A stretch of DNA of 64,000 nucleotides from F23-B02 sp963633225 (GTDB taxonomy: Bacteria; Bacillota; Clostridia; Oscillospirales; Oscillospiraceae): positions 62,001-126,000 of the forward strand of contig CAVGXR010000051.1 of assembly GCA_963633225.1 (NCBI GenBank). The letters run 5' to 3'. The notes below the pieces were generated by a model, which saw only the letters and a list, made by a program, of their open reading frames with translations, searched no databases and was not told the DNA's origin. Positions 44,366 through 52,280 of the stretch are shown here, piece by piece; position 1 is the stretch's first letter; each line of letters opens with the position of its first letter. The position numbers were made by a program, and so were the translations under genes.

Positions 44366-44399
44366 AAACCGGCTCTCCGAGGATTCGGAGAGCCGGTTT
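44366..44399. terminator. Repeated terminator hairpin, copy 1
   Basis: AAACCGGCTCTCCGA - GGAT - TCGGAGAGCCGGTTT, perfect 15-bp arms. It lies between the convergent ABC exporter and first LRR-dockerin gene and could serve both. The same hairpin occurs at 49165, 52237 and 58097. Confidence 0.92.
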
Positions 44400-44407
44400 G
44401 GTTTAGA

Positions 44408-47400
44408 TTAGGTGAATGAAGTTTCGCCGGCGATGATCTTTTTGAGCCGGATGAGGTCAAGGATATCGACCCTACCGTCGCCGTTGAGGTCTGCGCTGGC
44501 GCTGAGCTCTGTTGAGCTGTCAGCGATGTACTTCTTGAGCCGGATAAGGTCGGTGACATCGACCTTGTCGTCGCCGGTGAGGTCGCCGGTGGGGGTGTCA
44601 GCCTTATCGGCCTCTATCTTCGTCACGGCGAAGCCGTATTCGCACATAACCTCGTCGCTTGTGAGCTTTATCTTCACGGTGTCGCCTGTGACCTCGATGG
44701 TCTTGCCGGCGAGCTCCGTGCCGGTATATTTGCCCAGCTCGTTGCCGTTATTATCATAAATATATATGTAGTCGCTGCCCTCTTCGACGCTCGTTTCCTC
44801 GCTGAAGGTGATGCTCAGCTTCTTTGCGCCCAGCTGCGTATAGACCCAGAGTTCGCTGCTGTTGGGATCATAATTATGCTTGCTCTGGAGCTCCTCAACG
44901 GTCTTGCAGACTGTCGCGTTAGTGAGAACCGTTATCCTGCAGGTCGCCTTGCAGCCGCTGCCGTCCTGCGCTGCGACGGTTATCGTCGCCGTGCCCTTCT
45001 TGAGCGCCGTCACGAGTCCCGCCTGATCAACGGTTGCAACGCTCTCATCGGAGCTGCTGAACACGATATCCTTATTTGCTGCATCCTCGGGGCTGATGTT
45101 CACATCAAGCTGCACCGTATCGCCGCCGTCGAGGCTGATGCTCGACTTTGTGAAGCTGAGGCGGGTCACGGGCTGGAGCACTGTGACCGTGCAGCTTGCC
45201 TTGGTATTTCCTGCAATGAAGCTCACCGTCGCCGTGCCTACGCCGACCGCCTTGACCGTGCCGTCGTCGGCTATCGTCGCAACGGCGGAGTCGCTGGTTT
45301 TCCATTTTGTTGCATCCGTGAAGTCGTTCGGCTCTATCGTCACGAGCAGCTTTGCGCTCTGTCCCTTGTTGAGGGTGAGCTCCGTCCTGTTGAGCGTCAC
45401 GCCGGTCGCGGGCTTGTCTATCGCAACGAAGGTCGCGCCGATATCACCTGCATAGGTCTCCGCCGTCGTTCCGCTCACGCCGTAGATGGTGAGGCGTGCA
45501 GGATAACTGAAAGCGCTTGTTGAAATACTTGTCGTGTTACTGGGAATGGTTATCTCTGTAAGCTTAACGCATTCATTGAATGCGTTATTGGCAATCGTTG
45601 TCACGCGATAAGGAACAATAACACTTTCAAGAACATCACAATGCTTGAACATGGAATCAGTCAAGGTTGTTATACCATTTCCGAGCTTTACGTCCGTCAG
45701 CGCGTCGCAGTCATAAAACAGCTTTGCTCCAATGCTCGTCACGCTGTTGGGAATGCTGACGCTCGTAAGTCCGTCGCAGTCGTAGAATGCACCGGCGCTA
45801 ATGTTTGTCACACTATCCGGAAGCTTGACTTCGTTGAGCGCATCACAGTTTTCAAATGCATAGTCTTTGATAGTGTTAAGTGACTTGCTCCATGTGATAT
45901 CTTTAAGAGAGGTGCAGTTTTTGAATGCATGATCCTGTATCTCAGTCACTGTGTCAGGTAATACGATTTTCTCAAGGGATGTGCAGTTTTCAAATGTATA
46001 TGCCATTATTCTCACTCTGATATTGGGCAGCTTAGCTGTTGTCAGGCTCGTACAGTTAGCAAATACATAGGTACCCATGCTTGACACCGTATCAGGAATG
46101 CTTATTGCAGTCAGGCTTGTACAACTGTTGAACGCACTTGTATCTATTAGTTCCAAACCATTATTCAACTCGACAGTTTTTAGGTTGGCGCAGTCACGGA
46201 AAGCATTGTCACCAATTTTCGTGACTGTATCAGGAATAACAATGCTTTCAAGTCCGGGGCAATGTGCAAATAAGCCTCTGGATATCGTTGTTGCTCCTTC
46301 TTCAAAGCTTACATTCTTAAGTCCATCGCATCCGTAGAACGCTCCGTCTTGCCAACCATATACAAACTCTCCGATATAAGCATTATTTGAGTTTGTAAGA
46401 CTCTTGGGGATTTCTATTGATGTAAGAGCATCACAGTTGAAGAATGCATGAGCATCCATTCTCTCAAGTTTTTTGGACAGCTCAACATTTGAAAGTGAAG
46501 TGCACTGTCCAAATGCGCCTGAATATATGACAGTAACTGAATCAGGTATCTTTATAGTTTCAAGTGAACTACAGTATGAAAAAGCCATACTTCCTATTTC
46601 AGTTAAGCTCTCAGACAGTTTTATATTTTTTAGGTTGGCGCAGTCACGGAAAGCATTGTCACCAATTTTCGTGACTGTATCAGGAATAACAATGCTTTCA
46701 AGTCCGGGGCAATGTGCAAATAAGCCTCTGGATATCGTTGTTGCTCCTTCTTCAAAGCTTACATTCTTAAGTCCATCGCATCCGTAGAACGCTCCGTCTT
46801 GCCAACCATATACAAACTCTCCGATATAAGCATTATTTGAGTTTGTAAGACTCTTGGGGATTTCTATTGATGTCAGTCTGTCGCAATCGAAAAATGCATG
46901 TGCATTCATTTGTTCGAGGCTTTTCGAGAGCTTGACATTTGACAGGTTACTGCACTTACCAAATGCGCCGCCTTCAATCAACGTTACCGTATCGGGCAAA
47001 TCCAATGTTGTAAGCGATATGCATTTTGCAAAAGCTCTTTCTTTAATAGTTGTAAGTCCGTCTTGGATAATCAGAGAAGAAAGATTGGAACAAGAATAAA
47101 ATGCACAGCTGCCTATTGTGACGATAGACGAAGGGATAACAACACTTACAAGCTCCGTTCTCCCATTAAACGCATTATTGCCAATAGCCGTGACCGTGTA
47201 GCCGTCTATGGTCTTGGGCACAAAGAGTGCGGAGACATTGCCGTAATATTTTGTTATAGTCGCATTGCCATCATCGTCGGTGGTATATTCAAATATAGTG
47301 TAGGGCTCTCCGGCGGCGTTCAGACCCTTGCTGCTGCCGTTTGAGCCGCCGAAATTATAATATCTGGAATCTGCACCTGTCGTATAGCCGTTTTTGCCGT

Positions 47401-49042
47401 AGCCCATGTTGTAGCACTCGCTGCCCACGGTGCACACACCGTTCGTGCTCACACCGTTTTCAAAGTGGTTATGCACCTTCACGGGGCTGTTGTACATATT
47501 CCAGATATCATATGTATCCGACCACGTTTTTATACTTTTGAGTTCTGCCTTGTATCCCGCCGCTGCATATACAAACGCTGAGGTATCAATGCAATATTTC
47601 ACGGTATCGCTGTCCACCGAGGAATAGTACATGTTCATCCTTGATCCGGCTTCAGCGTAAACGTAACCTTTCAAATACGGAATATCAGCAAGTCCGGCCT
47701 TAGCCTCGATGCCGCATTTTATATTTACCTGAGCCTGAAGAGAAAAGCTGCCCGCGCTGAAGTTCTTTATCATGCTGAAGCCGCCAGCAGACGAGTATTC
47801 AAAACCGGCTGCAAAGTTTGCTTTATAGCTAAGGCTCACTTCACCTCCCACACTGATTTTCGCCGTAACCGATATTTGTCCGACTCCTGCAACGGAAATA
47901 TAGGCCAAAGGGACAGAGCTGGGCAAACCGGCTGACTCTACCGCGTCAAAGCTGGCGGAGCATCCAACAGTGGCTACACCGTTCAGCTTGACCATGGCGT
48001 AGGGATTTGCACACCATTTGCCGAGCGTAACCTTGTAGTCAAGACTCATTTTTGAAAGGCTGCCGTATACGCTGACCTTAACGCCGCTGCTGCCGTATAT
48101 GGTTCTGTCCAGCTTCACATCTTTTATTTTTACACTGTTTGCCTTTAGCAGAGCTTTTGCGCGGACAGCGCTTTTCGTCTCCACGCCGTTGCTGAAAAGA
48201 TATGTAACGGTCGTTCCGTCCGCAGCCTCAACATCGGTCAGGTCTGCGTCAACGCTGCCCTGCGTGTCCATGGACATGATGTAATCGTCCGCATCCAGCT
48301 TCGTGACCGTCAGGGTCTGGACACCGTCGGCCTCAGCTGCGGCAGTCACGGAATAGATCGTCGGGAACACGCCGTGCACAGCGATTATGTCCTTTGCACC
48401 GAGCGTTTCGTCATAGCCCGTGACGGTGAGGCTGCTGCCATCCTCGCTGACGGCAACATCCGCGCTTTCGGGTATCTCCTTCACGCCGTCGGCAAAGGTA
48501 TATGTGCTCTCCGCGCCGGTGTCTACGTTTCGTTCGGCCAGAACCGCCGCGGCATCGGCGAGCATGGCGGTCATCTCGCCGCTCGTCACGGCCTGCTCCG
48601 GCATGAACTTGCCGTCAGCAAGCGCAAACCACTTGCGGTTGACCGCGATCTGCGCGTCGTCGGCGTAGCTCATCGACTCCGCGTCCGAAAAGCTGTACGT
48701 CGTGCCCTCGTCGAGCTCGTAGCCCAAGCAGAAGTTCAGCGTGTGCGCCGCAAACTCTCGCGTCGCAGGCTCGTTCGGGTTCAGCGCCGTGCCCGGCTCC
48801 TGATCGATCAGGCCGAACTCCGTCGCCACCATCACGTCCCGATAGTAGCTGTCGCTTGAGCTTATGTCGCTGTAATAGTTGTCCGGGTAGTTGTCCTCTT
48901 CGACAGTCATGTCGAAGGTCTCAGTCAGCTTTTGCAGCCACTGAATGCGTGTTACCTCGCTCTCCGCCGCGAAGCTCTGCAGCGGGATGAGCGTCGCCAG
49001 CAGTATCACTGCCAGCACCATGCTTAGTATTCGTTTCTTCAT
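44408..49042 (-). CDS. Secreted LRR (BspA-type) surface protein with Ig-like, CUB-like and dockerin domains
   Basis: 1544 aa. Signal peptide (MKKRILSMVLAVILLATLIP, cleavage near SFAAE). The N-terminal part (30-190) has SLH-like features. A beta-rich region (about 200-600) follows, then LRR_5 repeats of 23 residues (about 600-1190), two BIG2 Ig-like domains (about 1195-1365), and a CUB-like domain (about 1375-1475; SDYIYIYDNNGNELGKY). A type-I dockerin (last 60 residues) has two Ca-binding half-repeats (LTGDDKVDVTDLIRLKKYI and LNGDGRVDILDLIRLKKII). Dockerins bind cohesins. GGGAGG precedes the ATG. It contains an exact 247-bp internal duplication. Confidence 0.93.
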   Translation of the reverse strand: MKKRILSMVLAVILLATLIPLQSFAAESEVTRIQWLQKLTETFDMTVEEDNYPDNYYSDISSSDSYYRDVMVATEFGLIDQEPGTALNPNEPATREFAAHTLNFCLGYELDEGTTYSFSDAESMSYADDAQIAVNRKWFALADGKFMPEQAVTSGEMTAMLADAAAVLAERNVDTGAESTYTFADGVKEIPESADVAVSEDGSSLTVTGYDETLGAKDIIAVHGVFPTIYSVTAAAEADGVQTLTVTKLDADDYIMSMDTQGSVDADLTDVEAADGTTVTYLFSNGVETKSAVRAKALLKANSVKIKDVKLDRTIYGSSGVKVSVYGSLSKMSLDYKVTLGKWCANPYAMVKLNGVATVGCSASFDAVESAGLPSSVPLAYISVAGVGQISVTAKISVGGEVSLSYKANFAAGFEYSSAGGFSMIKNFSAGSFSLQAQVNIKCGIEAKAGLADIPYLKGYVYAEAGSRMNMYYSSVDSDTVKYCIDTSAFVYAAAGYKAELKSIKTWSDTYDIWNMYNSPVKVHNHFENGVSTNGVCTVGSECYNMGYGKNGYTTGADSRYYNFGGSNGSSKGLNAAGEPYTIFEYTTDDDGNATITKYYGNVSALFVPKTIDGYTVTAIGNNAFNGRTELVSVVIPSSIVTIGSCAFYSCSNLSSLIIQDGLTTIKERAFAKCISLTTLDLPDTVTLIEGGAFGKCSNLSNVKLSKSLEQMNAHAFFDCDRLTSIEIPKSLTNSNNAYIGEFVYGWQDGAFYGCDGLKNVSFEEGATTISRGLFAHCPGLESIVIPDTVTKIGDNAFRDCANLKNIKLSESLTEIGSMAFSYCSSLETIKIPDSVTVIYSGAFGQCTSLSNVELSKKLERMDAHAFFNCDALTSIEIPKSLTNSNNAYIGEFVYGWQDGAFYGCDGLKNVSFEEGATTISRGLFAHCPGLESIVIPDTVTKIGDNAFRDCANLKTVELNNGLELIDTSAFNSCTSLTAISIPDTVSSMGTYVFANCTSLTTAKLPNIRVRIMAYTFENCTSLEKIVLPDTVTEIQDHAFKNCTSLKDITWSKSLNTIKDYAFENCDALNEVKLPDSVTNISAGAFYDCDGLTSVSIPNSVTSIGAKLFYDCDALTDVKLGNGITTLTDSMFKHCDVLESVIVPYRVTTIANNAFNECVKLTEITIPSNTTSISTSAFSYPARLTIYGVSGTTAETYAGDIGATFVAIDKPATGVTLNRTELTLNKGQSAKLLVTIEPNDFTDATKWKTSDSAVATIADDGTVKAVGVGTATVSFIAGNTKASCTVTVLQPVTRLSFTKSSISLDGGDTVQLDVNISPEDAANKDIVFSSSDESVATVDQAGLVTALKKGTATITVAAQDGSGCKATCRITVLTNATVCKTVEELQSKHNYDPNSSELWVYTQLGAKKLSITFSEETSVEEGSDYIYIYDNNGNELGKYTGTELAGKTIEVTGDTVKIKLTSDEVMCEYGFAVTKIEADKADTPTGDLTGDDKVDVTDLIRLKKYIADSSTELSASADLNGDGRVDILDLIRLKKIIAGETSFT
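46177..46423. repeat. 247-bp internal repeat, unit 1
   Basis: Identical to 46627-46873 over its whole length by eye. The offset is exactly 450 bp (150 codons), so the reading frame is kept. It encodes three to four LRR units including NSNNAYIGEFVYGWQDGAF. Confidence 0.9.
46627..46873. repeat. 247-bp internal repeat, unit 2
   Basis: Exact copy of 46177-46423; the flanking LRR sequence on both sides is similar but diverged. Confidence 0.9.
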
Positions 49043-49102
49043 CTTTTCCTCCCTGTTTGTGTTTTTTGTGTCATTTTCATCGCATTGTATATGATATTTA
49101 CC

Positions 49103-49131
49103 ATATTATCATAATATTATTTGCGATGCAA
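49103..49131 (-). promoter_or_regulatory. Promoter of LRR-dockerin gene at 44.4-49.0 kb
   Basis: Minus strand TTGCAT - 17 nt - TAATAT. CATCGCA and TGCGATG form a 7-bp inverted repeat flanking the -10 region, a possible common regulatory site. Confidence 0.6.
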
Positions 49132-49164
49132 GCGCTGTTTGTACATTTTAAGCAGGGACGTAAA

Positions 49165-49198
49165 AAACCGGCTCTCCGAGGATTCGGAGAGCCGGTTT
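49165..49198 (-). terminator. Repeated terminator hairpin, copy 2
   Basis: Same 15-bp stem and GGAT loop as copy 1; directly follows the stop of the LRR-dockerin gene at 49207 on the minus strand. Confidence 0.92.
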
Positions 49199-49206
49199 GG
49201 TTTAAA

Positions 49207-52125
49207 TTAGCTGAATGAAGTTTCGCCGGCGATGATCTTTTTGAGGCGGATGAGGTCGAGGATATCGACAATCCCGTCGCCGTTGAGGTCGGCATCTCCT
49301 GCGAGCGCCGTCGTGTTGTCGGCAATGTATTTCTTGAGTCGGATGAGGTCCGTGACATCGACATCTCCGTCGCCGGTCAGGTCGCCCGGAACGACTGCCT
49401 CGCCTTCTACATAGCCGCAGACGCTGCACTTTCCGTCAACAAGCTTGTGGCCGGTGGCGCTGACATAATTTTTTGTATACTTCTCGCCGCAGGAGCAGGT
49501 GTAGGTCGTGTAGCCCTCAGTGGTACAGGTCGGTGCGGTCACCTCTTCGGTGAAGCTGTGGATGTGTGCCTCGCGCTCACCGCAGCGGGTACAAACACCG
49601 TTTTTATAGTTGTGGCCGAGGGCATCGGTGTAATTCTCGACCTTGGTCTCGCCGCACTTGCAGGTGTAGGTAGTAAAGCCCTGCTGAGTACAATTAGGCG
49701 CGGTGACAACTCCGCTGCCGAAGGTGTGAACATGCTCCTGCGGATGCAGCGCCGCATTGGCGAGCGGCTCGTTGTACGGTGCAATGCTTATCTCACTCCA
49801 CGCAAGCTCATCGCCCTCGTAGTACACATCCGCGAGGCTGCTGCAATAGCGGAATGCGGCGTTGCCGACGGTTTTGAGGCTCAGCGGCAGGTTCACGCTC
49901 TTGAGCGCCGTGCAGCCGGAGAATGCGGAGTTGCCTATCTCGCTGACATTTCCCGGGATGGTCAGCGTTTCAAGGCTCGTGCAGCCTTGGAAGGCGAACT
50001 CTCCGATACTACTCACTCGGTCTGGAATTGTAATGTTAGTTAGACCAGTGCAGCCCTGAAAGATATAGTTATCAATCGCTCTCAAGTTGTCTGGGATTGT
50101 GATACTCATAAGTCCCGTACATCCAGAGAATGCATACCAGCCAATGCTCGTCACGCTGTCGGGGATCGTGATGCTCGTTAGTCCCGTGCAGCCGGAGAAT
50201 GCATACCAACCAATGCTTGTCACGCTGTTCGGGATCGTGATGCTCGTAAGTCCCGTGCAGTCGCGGAATGCAGAGCTGCCGATGCTCGTCACGCTGTCGG
50301 GTATCTCGATGCTCGTAAGTCCCGTGCAGCCGGAGAATGCAGAGTATTCGATGCTCGTCACGCTGTCGGGAACTGTGATGCTCGTAAGGCCAGTGCAGCC
50401 GGAGAATGCAGAGCTGCCGATGCTCGTCACGCTGTTCGGGATCTCGATGCTCGTAAGTCCCGTGCAGCCGGAGAATGCACTCCAGCCAATGCTCGTCACT
50501 CTGTTGGGGATCGTTATGCTCATAAGACCCGTGCAGCCTTCAAATGCATACCAGCCAATGCTCGTCACGCTGTCGGGGATCGCGATGCTCGTAAGTCCCG
50601 TGCAGCCTTCAAATGCATACCAGCCAATGCTTGTCACGCTGTCGGGGATCGTGATGCTCGTAAGTCCAGTGCAGCCGTAGAATGCATAGTATCCGATGCT
50701 CGTTACACTGTCGGGGATCGTGATGCTGGTAAGTCCCGTGCAGCCGGAGAATGCACTCTGACCGATACTCGTCACGCTGTTCGGGATCGTGACGCTCGTA
50801 AGTCCAGTGCAGCCGTAGAATACAGAGTTTCCGATGCTCGTCACGCTGTTCGGGATCGTGATGCTCGTTAGTCCCGTGCAGCCGCCGAATGCACCGCCGC
50901 CGATGCTCGTCACGCTGTTCGGTATATCAATGCTCGTAAGGCTCGTACAGCGGCAGAATGCACCGCCGCCGATGCTCGTCACGCTGTCGGGGATCGTGAT
51001 GCTCGTAAGTCCAGTGCAGCCGTAGAATGCAGAGTCTCCGATGCTCGTTACACTGTTGGGGATCGTAACGCTGGTTAAAGCTGCACCATTATTCCATGGA
51101 TAATAAAATGCACAGTTACCAATCGAAGTTACTCCGTCAATTATAATAACGCTTTTAATTTGGCTTCCAAGGTAATCACACCACGGTGCGCGCCCGTCGC
51201 TGTAGCCCGTCCACGAGGCCATTGCGCCGGTGCCGCTGATCTCGAGAACGCCGTCCTTGTAGAGCGTCCATGTAAGATTGCTGCCGTCGCCCTCTGCGCC
51301 GCATGTGCCGCTGGCGGCAACGCTGTCGGTATCAACAGCGCCGCAGCGACTGCAATAGTGGTTTACATAATCATGGCCGAGCGCAGCGGTCTCATCCTTC
51401 GTATAGCTGTCGCCGCAGATCGAGCAGGTGCAGGTCGTGCAGCCGCCCTCGGTGCAGCTCGGCTCGGTCACTACCGAAGCATAATCGTGAGTGTGCGCAC
51501 CGTAAGTGACGCTCACGGAAGCGCCAAGGCCGATCTCAGCAGAGCCGGTCAGCTCTTTCCACTGATCCTCGCTGCCCTTGAAGTGAACTTGCTCAAGGCC
51601 GCTGCAATCTGCGAATGCCTCTGTGCCGATTCTCGTCACGCCGCTCGGGATCGTGATGCTTGTAAGCGACGTGCAGCCATAGAATGCACTATCTCCGATG
51701 CTCGTAAGACTGTCCGGCAGCTGAAGCGCCGGCATAGCTGCGCAGCCATTGAACGCCGACTCGCCTATGCTCGTAAGGGTACTCGGAAGCGTGACGCTCG
51801 TAAGCGTCGTGCAGCCGCCGAAGGCGCAGGCAGCTATGCTGCTCACCCCCTCGGGAATCGTGACGCTCGTCAGCGACGTGCAGCCCATAAATGCGCTGTC
51901 ACCGATGCCGGTTACGTCAGTCTCCTCAATCTGCGACGGTATGACCGCCGCCGTGACCGTCTCATCGCAGCCTGTTATCTCGCCCGCTGCCTTGTTGAAG
52001 TAGATGCTGCCGCCGGTGACTTCGCAGGCAACATCCGTGTCGCTTTTTTCTGCCAGCGCCGTCATTGGCATCAACGTCATCACCATCAGCAGCGCAAGCA
52101 GCAGACTCAGTATTCGTTTCTTCAT
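49207..52125 (-). CDS. Secreted LRR surface protein with uniform repeat array and dockerin
   Basis: About 972 aa. Signal peptide (MKKRILSLLLALLMVMTLMP, cleavage near ALA-EK). Four N-terminal LRR units are followed by a Cys module (CTEGGCTTCTCSICG), a WTLYKDGVLEISGTG segment, then a long array of 23-aa LRR_5 units: 14 nearly identical to TSITIPDSVTSIGxxAFxGC and four diverged. Three further Cys modules (CTQQGFTTYTCKCG, CTRCGEREA, CTTEGYTTYTCSCG) precede the type-I dockerin. The start at 52125 is the second of two adjacent ATGs, with AGGAGG five bases before. BspA-type LRR proteins bind host or other bacterial surfaces; the ligand here is unknown. Confidence 0.93.
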   Translation of the reverse strand: MKKRILSLLLALLMVMTLMPMTALAEKSDTDVACEVTGGSIYFNKAAGEITGCDETVTAAVIPSQIEETDVTGIGDSAFMGCTSLTSVTIPEGVSSIAACAFGGCTTLTSVTLPSTLTSIGESAFNGCAAMPALQLPDSLTSIGDSAFYGCTSLTSITIPSGVTRIGTEAFADCSGLEQVHFKGSEDQWKELTGSAEIGLGASVSVTYGAHTHDYASVVTEPSCTEGGCTTCTCSICGDSYTKDETAALGHDYVNHYCSRCGAVDTDSVAASGTCGAEGDGSNLTWTLYKDGVLEISGTGAMASWTGYSDGRAPWCDYLGSQIKSVIIIDGVTSIGNCAFYYPWNNGAALTSVTIPNSVTSIGDSAFYGCTGLTSITIPDSVTSIGGGAFCRCTSLTSIDIPNSVTSIGGGAFGGCTGLTSITIPNSVTSIGNSVFYGCTGLTSVTIPNSVTSIGQSAFSGCTGLTSITIPDSVTSIGYYAFYGCTGLTSITIPDSVTSIGWYAFEGCTGLTSIAIPDSVTSIGWYAFEGCTGLMSITIPNRVTSIGWSAFSGCTGLTSIEIPNSVTSIGSSAFSGCTGLTSITVPDSVTSIEYSAFSGCTGLTSIEIPDSVTSIGSSAFRDCTGLTSITIPNSVTSIGWYAFSGCTGLTSITIPDSVTSIGWYAFSGCTGLMSITIPDNLRAIDNYIFQGCTGLTNITIPDRVSSIGEFAFQGCTSLETLTIPGNVSEIGNSAFSGCTALKSVNLPLSLKTVGNAAFRYCSSLADVYYEGDELAWSEISIAPYNEPLANAALHPQEHVHTFGSGVVTAPNCTQQGFTTYTCKCGETKVENYTDALGHNYKNGVCTRCGEREAHIHSFTEEVTAPTCTTEGYTTYTCSCGEKYTKNYVSATGHKLVDGKCSVCGYVEGEAVVPGDLTGDGDVDVTDLIRLKKYIADNTTALAGDADLNGDGIVDILDLIRLKKIIAGETSFS
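50097..51062. repeat. 69-bp tandem coding repeat array
   Basis: About 14 head-to-tail units of 69 bp (23 codons) with very high DNA similarity; the 3 to 5 residues after SIG and a few linker bases are the main variable places. Boundaries approximate. Confidence 0.85.
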
Positions 52126-52174
52126 CATTTCCTCCTTATTTTTGTATTTTATCGTATTATATCTGATATTTACA

Positions 52175-52203
52175 ATATTATCATAGTATTGTTTGCGACG
52201 CAA
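52175..52203 (-). promoter_or_regulatory. Promoter of LRR-dockerin gene at 49.2-52.1 kb
   Basis: Minus strand TTGCGT - 17 nt - TAATAT; a diverged version of the promoter in the 164-bp block. Confidence 0.5.
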
Positions 52204-52236
52204 GTGCTGTTTGTACATTTTAAGCAGGGACGTAAA

Positions 52237-52270
52237 AAACCGGCTCTCCGAGGATTCGGAGAGCCGATTT
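52237..52270 (-). terminator. Repeated terminator hairpin, copy 3
   Basis: Same stem as the others with one change (GCCGATTT instead of GCCGGTTT). Follows the LRR-dockerin gene at 52281. Confidence 0.9.
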
Positions 52271-52280
52271 GGTTTAGATT

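Larger units (their letters stand above)
49038..49201. repeat. 164-bp intergenic block (promoter plus terminator), copy A
   Basis: Identical to 57970-58133 over 164 bp, from the start codon region of the LRR-dockerin gene through its promoter to the terminator of the gene upstream. A diverged third copy is at about 52120-52272. Confidence 0.9.

Noticed and set aside
49232..49414. Short plus-strand frames over the dockerin coding ends
   Set aside because: Shadows of the dockerin Ca-binding repeats, which are conserved on the minus strand in all three genes.
50087..51025. Plus-strand frames with repeated MLVTLSGIVMLVSPVQP-like units
   Set aside because: Antisense translation of the 69-bp LRR array; the periodicity comes from the coding repeat on the minus strand.
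50097..51062. 69-bp repeats as a CRISPR array
   Set aside because: Repeats are contiguous, coding and without unique spacers.
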